A DNA stretch of 64,000 nt from Diatrype stigma (taxonomy: Eukaryota > Ascomycota > Sordariomycetes > Xylariales > Diatrypaceae). Made by a program: the position numbers and the translations under genes. The notes under the pieces are model-generated. The model was not told the DNA's origin, ran no database searches, and saw nothing but the letters and a program-made list of their open reading frames with translations. Where the stretch lies: the NCBI GenBank assembly GCA_022225965.2, contig JAKJXP020000036.1:248001-312000 (forward strand). Reading direction: 5' to 3'. Numbering within the stretch: position 1 is the first letter of the stretch; every line of letters starts with the position of its first letter. Below are positions 31,838 to 44,846 of the stretch, piece after piece.

Positions 31838-33879
31838 ATGCTTTATTACGTGCCTTTACGTTTTCGATTTGTGGCGTACGGTTTCGATCGTAGCCGTAAT
31901 AACGTAAGCTATTCGGTTTATTTTATGGCATTTGCTTTTTAAGAATAAAGTTTTAGTTGCGATTTATAATATTTAATATCGTATATTTATTAAACGCAAT
32001 TAAACGCGATTAAATTTAATCGTACGTTTATTTACGGAATCGAAATTGTGTTTATATGATTTATTTCCGGCTTTTCCGTTAGCAAGGCCTTATTTTTTAT
32101 TAGGGGCCGTTATATCGAAAATGTGCCGGAAATGCCCATATTATAAGCTTTCGTATGTTTACGCCGGCTTTTGCTTTCGATCGGTTTTAATAAAAACTAA
32201 ATAAGAATAAATACGAATTATAAATATTCGTAATTTCTTATTTTTTTTATTATTTATATAAACATTTATATTTATATTTATATTTATATTTATATTTTTA
32301 TATTTTAAGTTTATTATGATTTTAATTATTTACTTATTATGCTTAATTTTTAAATTCGATTATTAATTATAGGTTTTTTTATTTTTTTATTAAGCCTTTT
32401 TTGCGTTTAATTAAAGGAATAAATCGTTATGTTATTCTTATTATTTTATTTTTCGGCTTTAGCAATTAACTTATAACGGCCGAAGATCTTTTTAGGTAAA
32501 TAAACCTAAACCTGTTATTCTTAATTGCGGCATATTTCTTACGGAGCTTTTTAAGGTTTACCAGAAATATAAATAAATATACGGGCCTAAAAAGTTTTTT
32601 TTTTTGAATTATAAATACCCGGTTTGTTTTATTTATTAAATTAATATTAGCGAGTTTTATGGTTAACATATAATCGAGGCCCGAATTAAAACGGTAAACG
32701 ATAAACGGGCCTTATCGATTTTTTAAGCTTTCGAATTATTTATTCGTTTTAAAGTGCCAAAGTTATATTTGGAGCTTTTATATGTGGCGCTTATAGATTA
32801 TTTAAAGAAGTCCTGGCTTATAAAAAAAAAGGAAATACAGGCCCGAACGGCCAAGAAATGCGAAAAAAAAAAGCAGGCCAAGTCGGCTATAAACGTACGT
32901 TTTTTTTGCTTATTTTTTTCGTTTCGTTATTTTCGTTTATTAAATAAGGGTATAATTTTAAACCATTTACGAAAATCTAAAAGCTTTGATTTTTTTTATT
33001 AAGCAAGATTTAAATAACGATTTAAACTTTATTGCTTTGTTTTACGATAAGTCCGGATTTGCTATAACCGCTTACGAATAGTTCTTATTAATTAAAACCG
33101 AGCCTTTTTTTTCGATTCCGAAAAAACGAGTAAATACCGGCGGATACGTAAGTATCGTGATTTTAAACGACGAATTTAAGGATTTAAACGATAATTTCGA
33201 AACGATAGCCCAAATTAAGGCTCGATTTGTTATCCGAATTTGCGAATAGTCCTTACCGATTAAAATCGAATCTTTTTTTTTTCAGTTCCAAGAAATCCTT
33301 TTTCGAATCCTTTTTTTCCGGTCCGGCAATACCTTTTTCTGGATTTTCTTTTTTTAATCCGAAAAAACAGGTTAAACCTAATAGTTTTGCTGTAATTTTT
33401 GTTTAAAACGATGCCTTTTCGAATGATACCCTTTAATTTAAATTACGAGCAACTTTTGTTATTTAGGTTACGGACGAAAATAATAGTAACTTTTTGGATA
33501 TATTTATATTGCTTACGCCTTTTATATTAAAATTATTAAAAAGCTTATTTTAAAAGCAATAATTACGGTAGCTTAATTATAATAATAGGGATAAATATAG
33601 TTATATAATTAAATATTTAATGAAATATTTTAATTCGTTTGCGTTTTATTCGTATTAAATGCGTTTAAATGCGTTTAAATGCGTTTTTGTTAGTATATAA
33701 TAATATTGCCGTTTAATATTTTTATATTATAATTATTTTAGAATTTATTTATAATTTGCTTTTAATATTGATTATTTTTTATTATTACCGATTAATATTA
33801 ATTATTTTTTATTATTATTAATTATTATTTATTATGCGTTTTCGTAATTAATTAGATTTTTCCGTTAGTATTTATTAAT
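31838..33879. other. AT-rich decayed sequence left of the Helitron
   Basis: Homopolymer-rich DNA with scattered short frames, such as 32466..32669 minus and 32754..33002 plus, whose Lys/Ile/Phe composition reflects base bias. Probably old transposon sequence, or the 5' part of the Helitron. A short ATTTAT-type tandem stretch lies near 32265-32300. Family not identified. Confidence 0.4.
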
Positions 33880-36800
33880 ATATGCGATGTAATAAGCTTC
33901 GTAAGGATTTTAAAATAGGGTTTAATTTACGTATTAACGTGGCTTATTGGAATTGCAAAAACAAAAGATGCCAGTTTTTAAAACGAAAGCCTTTAAGTAA
34001 ATTCGATTTAAATGTAATGCTTAAAGCTAAACGTTAATAAACGAATTCGAAATTTCTTTTAAAAGATTTAATTCCGGCAATTTAAGCCCGAACCGCTGGA
34101 ATTATTTTCTTTTTTTTATATGCCTTTTATAATTCCCTTATTTAGAAGGTTTCCTTTTATATTATCCTTGGGCCCTAGCCAGCGTTAGCGCCGGCGCCGG
34201 CGCCATATGATACGGATAGCGATAAATTAAACGACGATTTGAACCGTCCGGATTTTATTTTTAAGTTTAAAGCCTGGCTTTTTACGAGCGAGCTTTTATA
34301 AGTCGGAATATACGATATCGGCTACATAAACGAATAATACAATAAATGCGATGCCTTTTTATGAAAAAGTAAACGTTTTAATGCTTAATCGAAAAAAAAC
34401 GGAATTTATATGTTTTATTGCTTAAATGGTAATATTAAGCTTTTATTATGCCAAAAATTATCCGATTATTTGTAATAATTCTTAATTAAACGCGATTTTC
34501 GGTTTTTGGCGTTTCGAAAATATATTCGTTAATATAATTCCGCCTTTGTTTTTATTTCGGTTTATTGCAAACCGATTTATTACGGGCAAAATCGTTCGGG
34601 CCCGATATATTTCTTAATTTAAGGGGCTCTTTATTACGAAACGGAATTTTTGGAAACTTTTTAAACAAAAAGGCTTAAATACGTATAGTTATATTTTTAT
34701 AACTTATATATAACTATTTAATACCGATTAAACGAAAATGGAACTGTTTTGAATTAAAATATTACGACATAACTTTTCGAAGATATTTTTAAAAATAATT
34801 CTTACATAAAGAAATATGTTACCGTTCGGAAACGATTAGCCGAGGCCATTATAAATTTAAAAGAATTAAGACATAACCGGGCGATTATTCGTACCATTTT
34901 AAATCCAAAATTGGAATTAATAATCGAACAAAATGCCAATAAGCGACGGCATAACTTTCCCATAACTAACGACGTAACCGGAATATTTTCAAATATTTCC
35001 GCTTTTTATAAGTAATAAAGGGAAATTATTTTGGCCGAACGATACGTATCGAAAACGGACGGATATAATTTCGAACGCATTCCGGTTAAGCATTTTTCGT
35101 ATATGCCTTTTGTTTATTTTATAATATGGCCTTATAAAAAAGTTAGTTATAACGATAAAAATATGGTAATAATTAAAAGAAACCGGAAAAAAACGAAACT
35201 TATTTTATTTCAATATTATCGATATTACTTATATTCGCGCGAATATTAATTATTAATTCCGTTTATTTTCGGTCGGTTCTTTTAATAATATATCGTAAAT
35301 TGCTGGGCCATTGCAAAATAAAAAGCGTTATAATAGCTTCGGTATAAATAAAACGTTTTTCGTAAGGCTTTTCGAAATGGAATCGAAAATATCCTGCATT
35401 TTGGGAATTTAAATACCGATTTATATTATATCGGACGTATAACGATCTTTTCGTTTACGTTTATAAATAGGAATAAATTTATATTCCGCTATTATTAAGA
35501 TTTTATAACAATAATATGCCATTTTAAAAAGCCAACGTTATTCGTAACTTTTATAATAAATCCGAATTGGCCCGAAATTAAACGTAAGCTTTATTCGAAC
35601 GAAACCTTAAACGATCGTTTCGATATTGGCATTTACGTATTTAATTAAAAACGAAAGGCCCTAATTTATAATATTATTAAGCATTATTATTTCGGACGGT
35701 ACATAAAAATAATATAAACCATTAAATATTAAAAAAAGGGCTTATTATATATATACCTATTAGTTTTTTTGGCTGCCAAAAACCGCAAACGGCTCTTAAA
35801 ACCGAAAAATATCGACCGAATTATTCGTACGGAAGTTCCCGGTTTCGATATAAACCCAAACGGCGTATTTCGAAAAATAATATTATCGGTAATAATTTAT
35901 AAGTTATATAACGAAAAGGATCCGAATGCGTTTTATATAATTAATTATAAATGTATTAAAAAATTTCCGAAATCGTTTTATAACGAAATCCGAATAAACG
36001 AAAACGGATATTTAACGTATAAACGTAAGCCAATAATTAATATTCCGAATTATTCGACCCTATAGGAATTCGAGAATTTATGGATAATTCTTTATAATTT
36101 TTTTTTAAGCCGAAAATATTAGGTATATATTAACGTGGAATTATGTATTACCGTTAAGTCGATAAAGTATATTAATAAATATATTACGAAAGATTTCGAT
36201 TAAACGACCGTTCGTATTTACGTTAAATAGGAATAATAGCCTGCCGGGCCTAAATAAATCGTAATCCGAAATAAGATTACGGAATATTTATAAGCCCGGT
36301 TTATTAATTCGTACGAAGCTATTTATCGTTTATTAAATCTAAAGATTTACGGTATTAACCTTTCGGTTTTGCTTTTTGCTATATATTTGCCAGAACGAAA
36401 CGAAATGAATTTTAATCCCATAATAACCGCGAAATAAATAACAAAAAGCTTCGAACGTTATTAAATTATTTTAACCGTATGGTTCGAATATAACCGTACG
36501 CATTCGGACGATTACGATATTTTATATTAGAACTTTTTCGTCCATTATCGGTAATAAGCAAATCGAAATTGAAATAAATACGTACGTTATATAAACGGCA
36601 AAATTAGGCGGATTTATTTCGTAAATCCATTAACCGATAAACGCTTTTATTTGCGCCTATTATTTATATTAATTCCGGGAATAACCGGATAATTAAACTT
36701 AATACGTATAAAAAACGTTTAATACCGATCGTTTAAAAAAGCTTATAAAATTCGCGGATTGCTAGAAAATAATAAATATTAAAAAAACTTTTTTAAAGAA

Positions 36801-38640
36801 TCGAAGATAAACGCAATCGGTTAATAATTTCGGGTTATATTTTCGTATGCATTAAGGGTCGGAAATATTTAAAATTTTTCGATAATCTAAAAGAAATATA
36901 AGAAATATTTATGTAACGACTTAAAATAACAAATTATTCGTTTTTAAAAAATACCGGCTACGTTAAAAAATCCATATTTCGATTATGGACTTTATTTAAT
37001 TAAATAAGCTATTGGGATTAATAAAAATTAGGCAAAAACGGATTTTTTTAATTCCGTTTTGTAATAAGCGATATTTGCAAAAAATCGCCTTATATAATAA
37101 AAGAAAAATTACGATTAAAAGGCGAAAGCATATTTACGGAATAAAGCGTTACCGAAACTTAACGAAAATTAACGAATAACATATTAAAAAATTACGGAAA
37201 TTATCGAAAACGATTTAATACGTATGCATTTTTACTTTTAAGGCTTCGCCGGAACCGGAAAAACGTTTTTATATTTGGTTTTTTATTATTATTACCGATT
37301 ATAAAAAAAGATTATATTATATATTGCTTTATTTGGAATTGCTGCGTTATTATTGCCAAAAAAAAAAACAGTTTATTTTCGTTTTTTTATATTTATCTAG
37401 TTAAATTCGGAATCGAGTTATTTCGTAATTTACGAATCGCCAACGGCCGAACTGTTTCGGAAAACGTCGTTAATTATTTAAAACGAAATTATTATATAAC
37501 ATAAGCATATTTTCGAAATTATAAATAAGATGCTTTATAACGTCCGACAAAACGAAGGCTTATTTAGAGGCATTCCGATTTTATTCGAAAGGAACTTTGC
37601 GTAAATTTTACCTATCGTTAAGAAAGAATCAAAACCGGATATTATAAAATCGTACCTGTAATATTTCCTTATTTGGCCGCAATTAATTAAGTTATTTTTA
37701 ATTTAAAACATGCATATTTAAAATAACGATGCAAATAATTTGGCGTTTATAAATTAGCTTCGAAAGTTTAACTATAGGCCTAAACTAAACGGACCGATTT
37801 TTCGGTTTCCGGAAACAATAATATGCGATAATATAAAAACATTATATATATACGTATATTTATGGTCGGTATTAAACCGGGCAGATCGTAATTTAACGGT
37901 ATTTATTTCGAAATCGATTTTATCGTTATATAATAATGCTATAAATTTTATTAACGAAAAGCTAATAAGCCGATTATTCGATTCGTTTAAGGATTACTTA
38001 GCCGTAAATAATTATGTCGATAAAAGCCAAAACGCTTACGAAAGGCCTTTAATAAAATATTTACATTCCTTACGACTTATTAAAATATTACTTGCCTAAT
38101 TAAAACTAAAAATCGATATTTTTATTATGCTATTAAGGAATTTAAATTTAAAAAAAGAACTTTATAATAGCATTCGAATAATAGTTTTTAAGATTAATCG
38201 GTATAATATCGAAACGAAACCTTTCGGAAGCTGCTTAATAAGTACGAAGCATATTATTCCGCGCATTAAGTTAATTTTAAACGACGATAATTAACTGTTT
38301 TTATGGTTTAAACGGTAATTTCCGGTAACGATTTATTTCGTTATAACCATAAATAAATCATAAAATTAAAGTTTCGATATATTCGGATTCGATTAATGCG
38401 TTTCGGTTTTTATTTATGATTAATTTTACGTAATTATATTACGGATTAAAAATATTTAAGGACTTAACGTATTTAAATCCGCGAAAACAAAAACGAATCG
38501 GATATTAAATATCGTATATCTAAAGGTTTTAGGATTTTTATAAAATTAGGTTAATAGTTATAAAATAAATACGTACGAAACCGAATTTAAAATATTAGGT
38601 ATAATTAAAAATTACTTAATTTAATTAATTAAAAATCTTT
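33880..38640 (+). mobile_element. RIP-destroyed Helitron (Rep-helicase coding relic)
   Basis: Reading the plus strand through stops recovers the domain order of a fungal Helitron RepHel protein. Near 34430-34640 there is an N-terminal region with RKYIR then YNSAFVFIS. Near 35730 KGLIYIYLLVFL sits where the Rep HUH motif (His-x-His) is expected, its His codons apparently turned to Tyr by C-to-T change. Near 36130-36180 YINVELC and IKYINKYITK match the Rep region with the catalytic-Tyr motif. Near 37240 GFAGTGKTFLY is the Pif1-type helicase Walker A. Further helicase-like blocks are AELFRKTSLII, MLLRNLNLKKEL and FVITINKS, ending by about 38630. Dozens of stops make it non-functional. The terminal TC and CTRR-hairpin ends were not located, so the limits are those of recognisable coding only. 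Confidence 0.78.
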
Positions 38641-41600
38641 ATAAAAGCTATCGTTCGGTTTTTATATTTTTTTTTGTAATTTTATGATTTATAATAAGAT
38701 TAATTAAGGCGGTCGATAGTTTTATAAATTTCGTAAAAAACTAATTTTTGCCGAATAAGTCCGTAAAAACGTAAAAATAAGGTATATCGCCGAAAATTCC
38801 CGAATATTTCGATTAAGGCCGAAAAAGCTTAATAAGAACGTAAACGAAATTAAATGCGTTTAAGAACGCATATAAAGCCGAACGGAATTATATAAATAAA
38901 GTAATATCCGAAAATTTATGTAATATTGCGATAAAGTTTAAGAAAAACCGGACGAATACCGAAAGAAAACGAAAAAAAACGATAAGGAAAAAGGAAAATA
39001 CGAAAAGTAACGAATAAACCCGTAAAGGCCTAATTGCCGGATATCCGAAAAAAATAAAAGAAATTAAAAAAATCAAAAGAAATCAAAACGAAACGCTAAA
39101 TACTAACAAAAGCCCGTAAGGATTCAGAAAATTAAGAAAAAAACCGAACGAAATCGAATGGGCCCATAAAAAGAATATACCGAAAAAAAAAACCAAAAGG
39201 GGCAAATAAAAACTAATAAAAACCGAATAGACATATATCGGATTATTTAGAAATTATTTTTTATTTAAACCGTTAAAAACTAACGAAAACTAAAAAGCTT
39301 CGAAAAAAGGCGATTATAATATACTTAACTTTCGAAAAAAATAACGCAGAACTTTTTTACATTTATTAATAAAAAAAGCAAATTTCGAGAATAAATCCGG
39401 ACGGATCCGGGCCCGATTAAAACGGAACGTATCAAATAAGGCTTAAATATTTTTAGCCGAAATTAATCGGGCCGAATTAAGAATAAACGGACGCGACGTA
39501 ATTTTAAATATGCCTTTCGATTTCGTACGTTATTTTAAGTTTATACGGCGCCGAATAATTAATGCTAATTTCGAATATAAAAAATTAAGGCCGAAAAAAT
39601 CTTATTAAATCGATAAAAATAACGGAAACTATTATTATTATAATAGCAACTTATATAAACGCCGTTTAAATAATCGGAAATCATAATATATTGCAATTAA
39701 AAGGACCCGTTTTTTTTTAAATAATCCGTATAATTTATGTTTTTAAAAAATATAATGCTAATAATAATACCGTATACGGCTAAAATATACCGTTAATATA
39801 TAATCGGATCGAATCGAAATAAATCGAGACTTTATTTTTTTAATTGGAATGGGTATTTTTTAAAGAAAGCTTTTTGAATTGGATTATCCGTTTCGCAACC
39901 TTAATAGCCGGGTCCAGATTTTATCGAAAAATAAACTATCGAATCCGTTAATTGCCGATTAAAATTAATTAAGTCGAATTAAAAAAATTCGGCTATTTAT
40001 ATTAAGATTTTTAAATATTTTAATTAAATTAATAATAATTTTAAATTCGTAAATACGAAATAAAGCTTAATGGATAATATTATATCGATTTTTATTAATC
40101 GAAATAAAAAACGTTCGATTTTTATAAAATACGGTAGCGGTTTTTTTAATTAAAGCCTAAAAATCGTACGATACCGAAAAGTCCTAACGGGAATCGTTCG
40201 GAATTGGATTTGGCTACGAAAAGCATAGAATTTTTTTTAGGCTTAACGGGTCCGAAAGTTATTTTTCGTCCGAACTATTAAAATCGAAAAAAATCGGATT
40301 CGACGGAGCCCGACCAAATCGGAAACGCTTAGAAATTCGGGAATTCGATTAAAAGATTTCGGATTAAGCGAAACGATATTTCGAAAAAGCAATAAGGCCC
40401 GAAAAAATTTAAGCAATATTATATATGCCGAAAGGAAAATAATAAATGCCGATATTGCCCGAAACGGAAAAATAATTATAATTTAAAATAAAAAAAAACG
40501 AACCGAATAAGTCCGAATTAATATAACTAGGAACGCCTAAAGCAAAACGGTTAAAGCCGGTACTAAATAAATTCGAAATAATTTGCTTAATATTAATATC
40601 CGAATCGGTATAACCGGAAACGCCTAAAACAAAACAATTAAAACCGGTACCGAATAAATTCGAAATAATTTGGCCAATATTAGCGGGATTAAATTAAGCG
40701 GTATAACCGTTAAATATAACCGACGCGGATTAATTAGTACTGGAAAAAACCGGAACGAAATGAATCGGAATTACCTTAAAATTAATGGGCGCTACGGTAT
40801 TCTAACCGGAATTAATAAAACCGAAACGATTATCGACAAAAGCAATAAATGCCGAAACGATTTAATTAAAACCGAAAATAAAAACAAAATCGATAAAAAA
40901 ACCAATAAATACCGAAAAAGCTTAGGCGGAATTATTTATACGGAAATTATAAGCGGTAAGCATTAAAGCGTTTTAAACGGAACTATTAAAAATAGGATCG
41001 TCGTTAAAACCATCGGTAAGCGCTAAAAGGCATTGGACGGAATTGGCTTTAGGATTATAGCCGATATAAGAATTAATAGGCGCCGAAATAGGCTAAGCGG
41101 AATTAATAAAATTCGGATTACCGTTAATAATATCGCCAAAACCTAACGAAGCCCAAAAATAACTGGAAAAACGGCTTTCGCTATAAGGATCGGCCGAAAC
41201 CGAATTAGATTATTTCGAAGCCTTAGGCTTTTTCCGGAAACGTCCGGTATTATTATTAAAAAGTATCATAATTAATTATCCGGGGATTTTCGAAAACGTA
41301 CGGTTATATGCAGTAACATTCGAAAGCATTCGGGATTATACGATAATTCGGTCGTAATTAAATACGAAAAAATACGAAAGTACTTAAAAGAAATCGTTAA
41401 TAACTAACCGAAAAATATAAAAAAAAAAAAATATTAAGGAATAAAAATAAAGGAAAATAAAATGAAAGAATATAAAAGTGAAATTATTAAAAATATTAAT
41501 AGGTACGGTTTAAAATAAAGAGGTGAATTAAATAAGCCGGTTCCAAATAAAGGAAGCCGGAAAATAAAGCCAATATAACGGCTTAATTGCCCCAATTACG

Positions 41601-41950
41601 TAATGCTTTAAAATTAAATAAAAAAATAAGAATTAATTCATAAAAGCTTTAAAAATGCAACGATAATAACGAATAAATAAGGAAATGCGGCGTTATAAAG
41701 TTATAAATAATGAAAATAAGCATATTAATTTTTAATAATTAATAATAAAAAAAAAAGAAAGCCATATAAATGGAAGGAATTTATACTTAGGTTAAAAGGG
41801 TAATTATTAAATGCGTTAATTTAATTTAAGCAAAAAGGTACGTACTTTAACGTTAACTTTATTTGGATAATAATAACGTTTATCGGGCCCAATTATACCT
41901 AACGGGCAAAAATACGGCTTCTGTGTAGATTACGTAATACAACATGCACT
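38641..41950. other. AT-rich decayed sequence right of the Helitron, with a short tandem repeat
   Basis: No readable protein family. The composition is A/T with frequent CGAAA and GGAAT words. It includes a two-copy 87-bp-period repeat at 40531..40684. A plus-strand frame at 40670..40966 is Asn/Lys/Ile-rich and not credible as a gene. It may be the Helitron 3' part or another decayed element. Confidence 0.45.
40531..40684. repeat. Two-copy tandem repeat, period about 87 bp
   Basis: Copy one begins GAACGCCTAAAGCAAAAC at 40531 and copy two begins at about 40618 with AACGCCTAAAACAAAAC. Both continue with a shared AATAAATTCGAAATAATTTG segment. Differences are mostly transitions, consistent with RIP. 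Confidence 0.6.
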
Positions 41951-42183
41951 TAGCCCAATTCAAATAAGCAGCAAAAAGCAATTCCCTTAAGGTTTCCGCG
42001 CGAAGCGCGGAGCCGGCGTCAGCTGGTTCATTTCAAAAGTTCAGTAACCAAATATCTCCTTAACTTAGTATAGTAGCAAATTCCATAGCATACGTCATTA
42101 GACAGACAAATGCTGACCGTGATATAAAAGGACACACTCTTGTTGAAGCAATACAATACATACCAATACCAATTACCCACATC

Positions 42184-43264
42184 CTAACCATAGCGTTCCT
42201 GTACTATTCTATCTCTCTCCTCTAATAGCTTCTCGCCCAGGTCCCTCGTCATAATTTGGCCCTTATGGAATTGACCCCCAGTCCAATGATCATGCCATCG
42301 AGGGTCATGAAGTTGCATGGTGGCTTTAGTTCGTGGCTTCAAGTTTTTCCAGTCGAAGAATTCCGGACGGAACTTTGTAAGTAAATAGCGAGGAGACATC
42401 CCTGCCTGGGCAGTCCTCAACCCTCGTCTGATTTCAGGGTTGGGCCCCATTCGCTGCCATATATAGCGTCCTTCATTTCTCTTGTCAGTGTTCCAGTCAT
42501 CGATCATGCTATCCATTTCCTGGTCATCAATTTGAGGGTGCTCTATTGAGAGTCCAAGCTCTAACCCATCGTCGATGTAACGGAGTGTCAGCTCGGGGTG
42601 CGGAACTGTCTTAGCACGGCTGAGATCAAAAAGAATGCCGTCGCGGTAGTTTGACTTTCGTATATCTCCCACATAGATACCGTATCTATGATAATCGTGA
42701 ATATCCTTGATCATTCGAGGAATCATTCTCGACTGGAACGGGGTAGATTCAGGAAGCAAGTCTTTGACGAGTCCGCATATCGGAGAGCCTTCGTCCTCGG
42801 TTGATCTATCGAAAGTATGCAAATCTTCCTTCTGCAGAAACCGCTGCAAAGCATTTTCTTGGATTTTCGTCAATTTGAGGTATCCGTAACACTTCACTGA
42901 CAGGCGCTCCATTCCAGTCTCTTGGAGTCTTCCGTAGGCTCTACACTCTCGATAAAATGGGTAAGTATAGTAGGGAATCTCGGCGGCTGGCGGTTTATCC
43001 TTGACGTAGGATAAACGGACACGACATTTTGGTTTCAAGTGAAACTATCAGTAAGAATATGATTAGCAAAGCACCTGGTACTTTCTGTCCATATAGGCAT
43101 ACCAGCTTGAGAGCATAAATGCTGTTCGATATCTTGACTTTAAAAACCGTTGCATCTATACCGGAGCCAATTCCATCCAGAAACTCTATTCCGATATTGG
43201 TAGCTTTCTTGTTGGGTTGGAACCTCCCCAGTTTAGGACCGGGGACAGGTGGTAGATGTTCCAT
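42184..43264 (-). CDS. FTA2-like (Sim4 kinetochore subunit family) kinase-fold protein
   Basis: Exons 43264..43103 and 43044..42184 (58-nt intron, phase 0) give 340 residues. It resembles the fungal FTA2 family, named after a Sim4 kinetochore subunit but widely expanded in Pezizomycotina and kinase-like. A glycine-loop-like segment is GIGSGIDATVFKV (31-43), followed by the VAIK-type lysine K53 in YALKL. The conserved block YPFYRECRAYGRLQE lies at 82-96. The catalytic loop is GIYVGDIRKSNYRDG, with D181 and N186, and the DFG-position sequence is LFDLSRA with D194. All main phosphotransfer residues therefore appear present. A kinetochore role should not be assumed. It lies directly downstream of the nuclease-like gene in the same orientation, 310 bp apart, next to the RIP block. 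Confidence 0.68.
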
Positions 43265-43574
43265 TTTGGAAAATTGATGGCACGATTCGTGGAATTACCC
43301 GAGATGGAGGATTCTGTGTAATAAAGCTACTTTCAGATGAGTCTTGAATTCTTTGTTTACAAATTCTTTGTTAACGATGCCGCAATCCCATCACAACGCG
43401 TTTCTTTGTTACTTTCAGGGCACTTCAACTAGTATTATTCTATGAAAACTGTAAATAGTGGAAAATAGAAAAGAGATGGAGAAGCTTGGTAGCCTTCCAA
43501 TGTTAGGCTTGAATGTAGGAAATACAAGGACAGTGAAATTAACGGCGAAAGCATCGTAGACCCTACCTAGTTCC
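43265..43574. other. 310-bp spacer between the nuclease-like and kinase-like genes
   Basis: It should contain the 3' UTR of one gene and the promoter of the other. No TATA box or repeat was recognised. Confidence 0.5.
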
Positions 43575-44846
43575 CTAATTAACTTTGACCCCTACGACAC
43601 AGGCTGGCTTTCTAGGGCGTAACCGACCACTCCAGACTCCCGGTGCAGGCGGGCTTTGGCGAAGAGTCCTCTTCACTTTAGCTGTAGTAGACCTTCGCAC
43701 CCCCATATTTCGGAGTTGGGAATTCTCCATGCAGACATCGTCTGACGTATCAGTAACAGGGTCAAGAATCTCTCCAAGGGGGCAGAGCTGGGAGCGGTTA
43801 CCAAAGTGGCGGTGCCTATCAACGCAGGAGAACATGACCCAACTCCAGATCCCTAGCATGGCGCTAAGTTCAGCAGACTTACCTTCATTGCGCCAAGGGA
43901 TTGCTTGATGTTGAACACCATATTGCACCTTACCTTGAATGGAGCCTGCTTCGTAGAAACGACACAAGACTACCTCGAAAGGGGTATAGGCAAAAGCCCA
44001 CGGCGTTCCTGCGTGAACACACTGTCCTGCCATTTGTCGCAGCGGCCAAAGTGTTTGGTCAGTAACGTCCTTGCCTCTGTTACGAATCGTTGGGAGGTTT
44101 GCCGATGTCCACTTTGAGCTAAGTTTTGACTCGCCGATCAGTGTGAAAGCTTGTTGCCCTTTCAAAAAGATGTAGGCTGCCCAGTCTGGTATCCTCTTCT
44201 TCTCGCCTTCGATGCCATCTGAGATATTCTCTCTTTTGCCGATCGTCACCCCAATTTCTCCCTCGATCCCCAGGTCTTTGGGTAGATGCGAAAACCCGAC
44301 TGCTGCGCATTTTCGAAGGATAGGCAAGATGAAAAATCGAGCAACATACTCAACATCGCTTTCGATCTTGGGTGACCGTTCGTGCTGCATTATATCCGTT
44401 CGTCGCACTTCGATGCTAAGCGGCATTTCAGGAATTTCTTTCGAGAATATGTAGCCAAGAACAGATTCGATCGTTTCGAATGTGCAGTCCTCCATCTGTT
44501 CGATGTGCATCTTGTCAACTTCTGGCCAGTCATTGCCTGATGTATTCGATCCTGATATTTGATCGGTTAGTTCCAACTCTGGGAAGTCGACGTACAAGGC
44601 ATCCTTCAATGTCATGGGTGTTGCTTCATCGCGTAAAGCGACGGCAATCCCCTTGAGCGCCATTCCCATCAACCTACTCCTTATCTCAGCTGCATGCTCA
44701 GCAGGGCTGCCATCTTGAGCACCAACTGTACTGAGTATATCGGCTGCTAAATCTTCTAGACCAAGGTATTGGATGAAGGGCATCGGGTTTCCGTTTATGG
44801 TGGCATCGCATGCTGCGAGAAAGGTGGAATCGCGTTTGAACGCCAT
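43575..44846 (-). CDS. PD-(D/E)XK nuclease-like fungal protein (423 aa)
   Basis: A single exon. The central part fits a PD-(D/E)XK nuclease fold: a helix carrying E166 (SDVEYVARFFILPIL), then D221 in RIPDWAAYIF, and E239-x-K241 in FTLIGESKLSSKW. After it come RQMAGQCVHAGTPWAFAYTPFE and VVLCRFYEAGS, as in restriction-endonuclease-like proteins of fungi. The N-terminal ~110 residues are helical and unknown. The C-terminal ~60 residues are basic and low-complexity (KVKRTLRQSPPAPGVWSGRLR) and could bind nucleic acid. No signal peptide. The catalytic set appears complete but activity is untested. The assignment rests on motif spacing, not a domain search. It precedes the kinase-like gene in the same direction, suggesting a possible two-gene unit. 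Confidence 0.55.
   Translation of the reverse strand: MAFKRDSTFLAACDATINGNPMPFIQYLGLEDLAADILSTVGAQDGSPAEHAAEIRSRLMGMALKGIAVALRDEATPMTLKDALYVDFPELELTDQISGSNTSGNDWPEVDKMHIEQMEDCTFETIESVLGYIFSKEIPEMPLSIEVRRTDIMQHERSPKIESDVEYVARFFILPILRKCAAVGFSHLPKDLGIEGEIGVTIGKRENISDGIEGEKKRIPDWAAYIFLKGQQAFTLIGESKLSSKWTSANLPTIRNRGKDVTDQTLWPLRQMAGQCVHAGTPWAFAYTPFEVVLCRFYEAGSIQGKVQYGVQHQAIPWRNEGKSAELSAMLGIWSWVMFSCVDRHRHFGNRSQLCPLGEILDPVTDTSDDVCMENSQLRNMGVRRSTTAKVKRTLRQSPPAPGVWSGRLRPRKPACVVGVKVN

Larger units (their letters stand above)
29985..41950. other. AT-rich RIP-mutated heterochromatin-like block
   Basis: About 12 kb of strongly AT-rich sequence, full of TpA and stop codons in all frames, with sharp edges to normal DNA. 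One GC-richer island (30479..31212) interrupts it. Residual protein similarity can be followed only by reading through stops, as expected after repeated C-to-T and G-to-A mutation. No intact host gene is present. It contains the elements listed separately. Confidence 0.85.

Noticed and set aside
35769..36065. 98-codon open frame in the AT-rich block as a gene
   Set aside because: It is a stop-free piece of the decayed Helitron Rep region, not an independent gene.
40670..40966. 98-codon Asn/Lys/Ile-rich frame
   Set aside because: Low-complexity product of RIP-shifted base composition.
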